Below, piece by piece: positions 57,117 to 64,000 of a DNA stretch of 64,000 nucleotides. Under the pieces are notes generated by a model, which ran no database searches, was not told where the DNA came from, and saw only the letters and a program-made list of their open reading frames with translations. Source of the DNA: Mytilinidion resinicola (lineage: Eukaryota; Ascomycota; Dothideomycetes; Mytilinidiales; Mytilinidiaceae). The stretch is from NCBI RefSeq assembly GCF_010093595.1, contig NW_022985451.1, positions 1,019,715 to 1,083,714 of the forward strand, read 5' to 3'. The translations under genes were made by a program, and so were the position numbers. How positions within the stretch are numbered: position 1 is the stretch's first letter; each line of letters starts with the position of its first letter.

Positions 57117-58543
57117 GTAGATGTAGACGTATACACTCATTTCTTGCCCGTCGCTTCGCAGACAGGAATCTTGCAAGCTCGTGCTTTCCGATAAGCTCAT
57201 GCGATGATGTCTGCACAAATAGTCGCGCTCAGTCAGCAACCTGGGTGTTCTGAGTGCGATCCGTGGGCGAGTAGCCTGTGAACCTGGGAAAGTCCTTGGT
57301 AAGTGCCTGGTAGCATTACAAAGCGTAATCGTCCCATCCATACACGCCCATTGTTTGAGCAGGAGGGACTTGAGCTACCATGGTTTCGCTGGCTGTACAC
57401 GTTCTGAATCGAACGACGGTCAGATGAGGTGGGTGGCGCGGGCGTCTTCGTGCGGGCGAGGGGCAGAGTGCGAGAGCTGAGAGCAGTTCTGCGCTCAGCA
57501 ACAAAGCTGGCCGACGCCGATACCGTCGCAGCAGATACAAGTAGCTGCAGCTGGAGTGTGAGTCACAGTCGTTTGCAGGGTTTATTGCAGCCCGAACGAG
57601 GCAGACTCTACCTCGCTATGTCATCTCAGATGACCTCTCTGCTGGAGCTTGGCGTCGACGAAACCTCGACGGAGTTAAGTCGAGTTCGTCGCTACCACAA
57701 AACCTCTTTATCCCCTCCCTTGCCATCCCCGCAACCTCCCGCCGACTATCCTCAGTGCCGCGCATTCATCGCTGGGACCAGCGCTGGATCATTCTAGAGA
57801 CGCGCCATTGCGGCCGTGGTCAACCTGCCCTGCCGCTTTCTAGCAGAGATAGAGCTACGACGACGAGGGCATTGCGATCGGAGCAGGCTCCCGCCAGGTA
57901 TTTGGCCTCGAGGATTGTGAGGGATGCTGTTTGCTAATCTGCTCTCGGTTTAGCATTTGAAGACCTTCATTGCGCTCGTCACTTTGGTCTCGCTACCCTA
58001 TCATACCCGCCGGAAGAGTTCCTGCCCAGCACCCGATCTGAACGTTCGAAAATCCGGAGGCTGTATCCCTCAAAAGCTTTGCGACTTGGTATCGACCAGC
58101 GGGAGAGCCTCTTCCCTCAAAGATAGATACCCGCGGCTTCGTACCGCGAATCCGACGACAAGTTGAGAGCAGTGCAACGGCACATCGGAGGAGAACCACA
58201 CAGGATACAAGACGTGCGATCTGAGCCCTCGGCCTCACCACGAGGGCGTCCTAGGCTTCTTAAGGATCAGACTGGAAAGGCTTGGCGCTGGAGATAGGCA
58301 GCTGGCCGAGTATTTAAAACCGTCGTGTCAGCGCCCCAACGTCAGGAAGAAGTGCTCCCTCGCTCTCCCAGGAAGAATAGCCCGACGACAGCTTGCTACT
58401 GGCCGCTATCTAGGCCTCTCTCCTCACCAATCCGCCGAATCCAGCCCCTGTCGCTGCATACACCTCTCCACCAGCTTAGCGGACTTTACTGCTAAGTCCG
58501 GCCACTCCACTATCTTCACCACACCCGCAGGCCTCCTCTCGCC
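57117..58543. other. 1.4-kb intergenic region with TF leader
   Basis: No gene is supported in 57117-58300. A TATTTAAA element at 58311-58318 lies ~225 bp before the ATG of the next gene, followed by CT-rich sequence, and is a plausible core promoter. Confidence 0.45.
58311..58318 (+). promoter_or_regulatory. TATA-like element for Zn2Cys6 gene
   Basis: TATTTAAA lies 226 bp upstream of the ATG at 58544, with a CT-rich leader between. It is a candidate core promoter based on sequence only. Confidence 0.35.
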
Positions 58544-61346
58544 ATGACGCCTACACCACCCTCTACTGGGTCGTCCAGTGCAGGTCAATCCCCAAACGAT
58601 GCTCAATATCGAGTCGTTCGAAAGAGAAACCGCGTCCCGCTATCATGCGGACCTTGCAGGCATCGAAAGTAAGCTCCTCTCACGGAACAGAACCTAGGAA
58701 TGTGCGTTGACGTGGCCGTAGGCTGAAATGCAATCGAGGACACCCCTGTGACAACTGCACCAAGAGAGGCGATACGGGTTCATGTACGTACGCTACTCCG
58801 GGCAGTCGCAAGAAGAGTTCTTCAAGCTCTGGCTCCACAAACTCACCAGATGATATGCAAAATCGCATTGACCGCCTCGAAGGACTTGTTCTTTCGTTGA
58901 TGACAAATGGCGCACAAAGCCAAGGACCGACGGCGGCAGCTGCTGCCATTGCGAATAGTATGAATGGAAACTCGATGGATCAGCCCTACGACCTCAGCGC
59001 ACCCGAGTCTATCAAAGAAGAAACAGAAGACGAGGATGAAAGCGAGGTCAATCAGGTTACCAAGTCTATTGGTGTGATGAAAGTAGACAACAACAAGGCG
59101 ATATTTGCGTCCGAGGCGCATTGGTATGCTATCTTGGGAGAGGTAACGATATCCCAAACGTGTTTCCCAAACGCAGACGCTAACTGGAAACAGATTTCCG
59201 AAGTCAAGAACTACTTCAGTGAGCATAAGAAACAATATGATGATCATTATCAAAAGTTCAAGGCCGAGCACCAAGAGGAGTACCAGCCAGGGACTGCTTT
59301 TCTTTTCGGGGCACAGAAGCCTACAACTCATGCTGAAATCTTAGCTGCGTTCCCTCTCAAGCCGACTGCAGACATATTGATAACCCGATATTTCAACACA
59401 TACGATCCTGGGCTCCATATTATTCATGGTCATACTTTCCAAAAACAGTACGATAAGCACTGGGCAAATCCGACCGAAACTCCAATCATATGGCTTGGTT
59501 TGGCATACGCCATGATGTGCATGGCTCTACAGTCATATAGCAGAGCTGGCGACGAACCGCCTGAGTACCGAGGAAAATCGTGGGAGGTGTCGAGCGAATA
59601 CAGGACCTTAACAGCCCAATGTCTCGTCATGGCAGATATTACCCAGCCCATCACGAATATGCTGGAAACTTTGATTCTGCATGTTTACGCAGACTACGGT
59701 CGAAGTGCGGATACCGAGGTCGGTGTGCTAATCAGCATTGGTATTATCGTACGACTTGCCATGCGGATGGGATACCATAGAGACTCCGCTCCGTATCCAG
59801 GGATTACCACCTTTCAAGGCGAGATGCGTAGAAGAGTGTGGGCTGTAGTGCGGTTCTCTGATCTTCTATTCTCTGCGCAAGCTGGTATGCCTCCAATAAT
59901 TCGGGCTCGGGATACCAACACGGAACTCCCTAGGAATCTGTATGACGACGAGTTGTTTGAGGATATGAAAGTCCTCCCGCCATCCCACCCTGATACGGAA
60001 GCAACACCGGTGTCATACTTGATCATCAAGGCTCGAATGGTGGCACTGTTTGGCGAAGTAGTCGAGCTGACGTCGGCTCTGACTTGTTCATCGTATGAGG
60101 AGGTGATGAAGCTAGATCAACAGTTGCGAGATTTACGAGCTAGTCTTCCTCCTCATCTCGCTTTACGATCTTTGGAAGAGTCTGCTAGGGACACGTCAAC
60201 TTTGATTATGCAACGATTCACCTTGGACCTGCTGTACCTAAAGAGTTTGTGCTTCCTCCACCGTAAATTTTTGCCGGCATCGCGAGTGAATACTCGATTC
60301 GCCTTTTCTCGGACAGCGTGTATTGACTCGTCAATGACGATGCTCCAGCATCAAGTCACGTTAGAGCAAGCGTGCCGTCCGGGTGGAAGGTTAAGAAGTG
60401 TGAAGTGGTTCATTTCCTCTCTCACCACGGTTGATTTCCTGCTCGCTGCGATGACAGTCTGTTCGGACCTCTACCACACGGCTCAGGCGGAGCGATCGGG
60501 CAGGCAGCCACCATCGGAGATATATGTTTGGTCACAGGATCGACGAGATGAGATGATGGCAGCCCTCGAAAGAGCTGTGGGTATATGGGATTCGCTGAAG
60601 GATCACTCCATGGAGGCTTACAAAGCTCACGGGCTCCTCAACGCGACGTTGGAGCAACTTCGACGACACGATACTCTTCGCAAATCTCAACAGAACTTCT
60701 CCGGCGCCGCCGGTACGTTCCCCAGTAACGGTCTCATGGAGGACCCGAACGTAGCGCCCGAGCATTCTGCTGCCATGACTTTGGGTATGCTCAGCACAGG
60801 AGGATTGACACCAAACCCGGGCAACCCTTACGAAAGTCGGCCGTACCCAGCCTCGATGGGGAACATCTTGAACGATGTCTCGAACCAGCCGTCCGGACTG
60901 ACTGCTAATTACAACGGGGGCCTTGGAAACCCCCAGAGTGGACCAGAGAATGCGCCGAGTCCCTTCTCGTCTTTGTTCGGGCCTAGTCTCGGATTCCAGA
61001 ATATCGACCTGCCGTCCACCAACAACATCGACTGGGTAAGCTAGCTAATTCAACTGTGTTCAATCTGAAGCGTTGAATTCAGGACAACTGCTAATCCCCG
61101 GATTAGGACGCATGGGACTCGTACATTCAAGGTCCAGGCTTGGATGCAACCAACCAAGGCGCTACATGGATGCCAATGGACTTTGGTGGTCTGCCGGCCG
61201 GTAGCGTGCAATCGCCGATGGGCATGCAAACCGATCAGAATCAACAGCATCAGCAGCAAAACGGCCAAGGCAGTGCCAATGCGTTTTCGGGCAACGGAGG
61301 GGTTTTTATGGGCGTGAGTACCCCTCCGCGCGGTTCCATGATGTAA
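58544..61346 (+). CDS. Zn2Cys6 transcription factor with fungal_trans domain
   Basis: A nuclear regulator of 875 residues. Exons are 58544-58668, 58722-59142, 59194-61035 and 61107-61346. The first intron (53 nt) splits the zinc cluster: CGPCRHRK, then LKCNRGHPCDNC, giving C-X2-C-X6-C-X5-C-X2-C-X8-C. The second intron (59143-59193, 51 nt) is in frame and free of stops, but has GT-AG ends and a GCTAAC branch, so it is probably real. A dimerisation helix (QNRIDRLEGLVLSLM) is followed by the middle-homology region (RYFNTYDPGLHIIHGHTF; RLAMRMGYHRDSAPYPGITT; EMRRRVWAVVRFSDLL). The C-terminus is Asn/Gln/Gly-rich and probably activating. Targets unknown. Confidence 0.92.
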
Positions 61347-62546
61347 TGCGTTCTGATTTTCCTCAGGATGTGTTTAAAACTTCAAATATTTGAGTGAAGT
61401 CTATCGTGAGAGGTTCTTTGCGAGATATCAAAATGGGAAGGGCTGGGAAGGGCTTTATGGGAATACGCTGGACGGTTGATGGATGTATGAATGGATATAG
61501 GGGATGCTGGATTATGCTTCAGTGGAGTTTGAAGGTACGGCGATTCCACTAGAGATGGATGTCGGAAATGTAGGGATATTAGCCGTTGTCTATGTAGCTA
61601 TTCCGATCTGAGAGTCATATGATACCACTTTCCACTCTGTATAAGCAATTTCGACGTGATTTGTTCACATATCCAACATGTACAGCTGTGCCAGTAAAAC
61701 GCAGTGCATTACAGCTCTCCTCTGGCCTTTGAGATTGGCGTATGAACAGCTTCAAGCGGTGGTCCTCAAAATCAGGTCAAGGTATCAAAGCATCGAAATA
61801 ACAGCCTGATTTCGCACCACTATCAAAAGGGTCCATATTCACACTTCAGATATCACTTATCAAGAACACAAATTCACAGCTGCCATCAGAAGCACCTCAC
61901 AATACTCAACACTCCAGACATTTTCCATCCTTTTACCCAACTCGGCAAATCTTCTATCAAAGAAAGTGTCGACAACAGACAAGCTTCTTGCACTGCCCCG
62001 CCAGGGTCTGCGGGGTTGGGGTCCCCCCTGCAACGCGCTGTCGTCTTCCTCATGCTCCCCACCATGACAGCAGTCGGGCATCTTGCTGGATTCCTCTTCA
62101 ACACCACCGTCTACTTTCTTCTTCGACTTATTTCTGCGGTTTTGTGACTGCTGAGCCTCATTTCACTCTAGCAGCGGACGACACCGACGACCTCTGACGC
62201 GTAGGCATTGCGTTGCCCGCCCCCAGCTGAGAGACATCCCCGGTACACCCCGACTCACCCACTAGCCCTCCCAGCGCTCGGTAGAGCCTCAGCTGAGCGG
62301 TTGGGACGCCAGCTCGGCGAGAGGTTGCGCAGAGCTTTAAAGCCAGTACTGGACAAACGATACTTAGGGCCAGACAATCCGCTGTGTCGTGAAAGACGCG
62401 ACTCGTGCTCCTTTCAGCCTTCCACCTACGGCACAGCACGCCGACGGCAGCCTTGCGGCGAGGCTGTGAAGGAAAAAGGACACCTCTCCCACATACCTCT
62501 CTAAACCCTACAACACCACAGCCTCGCGTGTGTCTAGGACCCAACC
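61347..62546. other. 1.2-kb intergenic region
   Basis: Between the Zn2Cys6 gene and the small hypothetical gene. Short overlapping frames occur on both strands at 61860-62540 without recognisable domains. No RNA gene or repeat is supported. Confidence 0.4.
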
Positions 62547-63102
62547 ATGGATCCCATCTCTACCTCGAACCCTCCCTCCGCGGTCACAGACACGGCCCCC
62601 GTCTCCCCCGTCGCCCGCAGCACCTCGTTCCCACATAAGACCTCTTCCGCCGTCGCGCCGTCGAAACCCTCCATCGACACGTCCACGCCGGCGATCAACA
62701 CCGAGCCGATCGAAATGGACGCCAGCCCGACGGTCGAGCGGCGGGGGACCGGGGTCAGCGAGGAGGGGGAGGGGCGGATGTTCAGCCCGGATCAGGACGA
62801 TGAGATTTTGGAGGAGCTGGGGGTGAAGGGGGAGGGGGTGGGTGTTCGGGAGGTGAGTCCGAGCGATGATACATTTGAGGGAGTGCCTTTGAGGGGTGGT
62901 GCTAATGTGTTTCGGTGTGACGCAGAAGAGAGCGGCTATGCTTGCGGCTCGAAGCAAGGACCCCGCTGTTCTGGTGGATATCCCGCATGATCCGAATGCG
63001 GAGGAGGTGGCGGCGGCGAATACGGTTGCGGGGCAGACGACGCCGGCGCCGGAGAGGGCGGATCCGTTGGAGAGGGAGGAGGGGGAGGGGGAGGGGAGGT
63101 GA
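62547..63102 (+). CDS. Small hypothetical protein, two exons
   Basis: 160 residues from exons 62547-62852 and 62926-63102 (73-nt GT-AG intron). The N-terminal part is Ser/Pro/Thr-rich and disordered in appearance. The centre is acidic (SPDQDDEILEELGVKGEG). The most structured-looking segment spans the splice, REKRAAMLAARSKDPAVLVD. The C-terminus is Glu/Gly-rich. No family is recognised. The reading frame, splice signals and codon bias support a real gene. Confidence 0.6.
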
Positions 63103-64000
63103 TGATATTGAGGGTTGATCCCAGGGCTCAAGAAGAGGAGGTAAAGGGGCGTATGATTCATGATTGAGCGGATGTTAGGTTGAGCGTTGCTAGCATGTTC
63201 TTAGAACCGGTTTCGTAGCGTATGTATCTCTTGATTTCATTGTTCTCCCGTCAGTGTGTTCGTTCATCGTTCCTCGCTCTTCCCATCTCTCTGATCCCAG
63301 AGCTCCAAATCGTCTTTCCCACCCCTTAATACCGCCAGTAACGAGGTCCTGATTCACCTGCTCGTCCACCCCCTGACATACATGTGCCTACCACCACTCG
63401 CGTGCCCTACTACAAGTTCTCCTATGAAACCCTCTCTACCCCCGACTCGAACCCCTTCCAGCATGGGTTTCAAGGCTCTGAGTTGTAAAATCGTCACTAC
63501 GGCGAGATAATGGCTTGGGCTGCAAAACCGAGCATCGACCAGCCGCATGAGTGGAGTGGCGCATACTCCTTCAAACGTACGAAGACATAAACGTCATGGT
63601 GCGGGTGGGTGGTGTGGAGTGTACAAAATCCCAAAACTATGCACGATGGTGTGGTGGGTGGGTGCTGCGGAGTAAACCGCAGAAGAGCAGCTTCCAGATG
63701 GAGGCTGCAGCTCAAGATGCTTGGTGGTGACTGGCGTGGTTGGAGGATGGTGGTGAAGAGTGTAGAGGGGAAAGTTGAAAATTAGAAGAGATTATGGAAG
63801 GAAGTGAGGGTTGATAGGGGTCAGTGGTGATTAGTATCGGTGGAAATGATGATGATGAGAGCAAACGGAGGACATGATGAATGATAGCTCGCGGAGTTGC
63901 ACTCCCACTCTACTCATTTGACGATGTCTATGAGGATGTTGATCCCAGGCAGGAGTTCCATGAAGTGGGTCTTGATACAGTTTTCATGGATCCCTTTTCC
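63103..64000. other. Right-end region without supported gene
   Basis: About 900 bp to the window edge. Two short minus-strand frames (63354-63548, 63497-63715) have no domain. A promoter or leader of a gene beyond the window could lie here. Confidence 0.35.

Noticed and set aside
1..64000. CRISPR array, rRNA or intact tRNA genes
   Set aside because: No regularly spaced repeats, rRNA core sequences or foldable tRNA cloverleaf were found by eye on either strand.

Overview
The window looks like a chromosomal segment of a filamentous ascomycete (Pezizomycotina). Most genes are split by 45-90 nt GT-AG introns, and the families are typical of that group: a HET-domain gene, Zn2Cys6 regulators, a highly reducing polyketide synthase (PKS), a SulP sulfate permease and a deaminase-MYND protein. 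Class or order cannot be told from the sequence alone. Exon boundaries were worked out by hand from reading frame, splice signals and family motifs; coordinates are gene spans including introns.

Region 1 (1-2655): a low-complexity Asn/Asp ORF and a decayed HET (heterokaryon incompatibility) gene with two in-frame stops and a frameshift. Region 2 (2764-18768): a probable small polyketide locus. It holds an aldo-keto reductase, a Zn2Cys6 activator, an FSH1-type serine hydrolase divergent from a nine-exon highly reducing PKS (KS-AT-DH-MT-ER-KR-ACP, no thioesterase), and an aquaporin-like channel. The hydrolase plus PKS block is bracketed by two diverged copies of one ~0.5 kb promoter-like sequence; only the right copy drives a visible gene (the channel). 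A 21-bp inverted repeat sits in the shared hydrolase/PKS promoter. The PKS frame has one TAA in the DH domain.

Region 3 (18808-25250): an adenylate-kinase-like fragment, a MAK32-like PfkB kinase, an orotidine-5'-phosphate decarboxylase gene with one in-frame TAG, a decayed ankyrin-repeat gene and a 140-bp inverted-repeat element. Region 4 (25249-38768): a secreted SurE-like phosphatase, a C2H2 zinc-finger protein, an SGNH-hydrolase-like protein, a tandem pair of related three-pass membrane proteins that share an upstream motif, an F-box protein and a sulfate permease.

Region 5 (40962-53569): a secreted SBP56-type beta-propeller protein, a bicupin oxalate decarboxylase, a beta-carbonic anhydrase (the last two both bear on oxalate/CO2 chemistry, though a link is only inferred), a short-chain dehydrogenase, a possible tRNA-derived SINE and a nucleic-acid-deaminase-like/MYND protein with one in-frame TAG. 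Region 6 (54011-64000): a single-pass membrane protein with a Cys-rich ectodomain, an AlkB-like dioxygenase with a PIP-box-like N-terminus, a second large Zn2Cys6 factor and a small hypothetical protein. Five or more isolated TAG/TAA stops in otherwise conserved frames are a recurring feature of the window.
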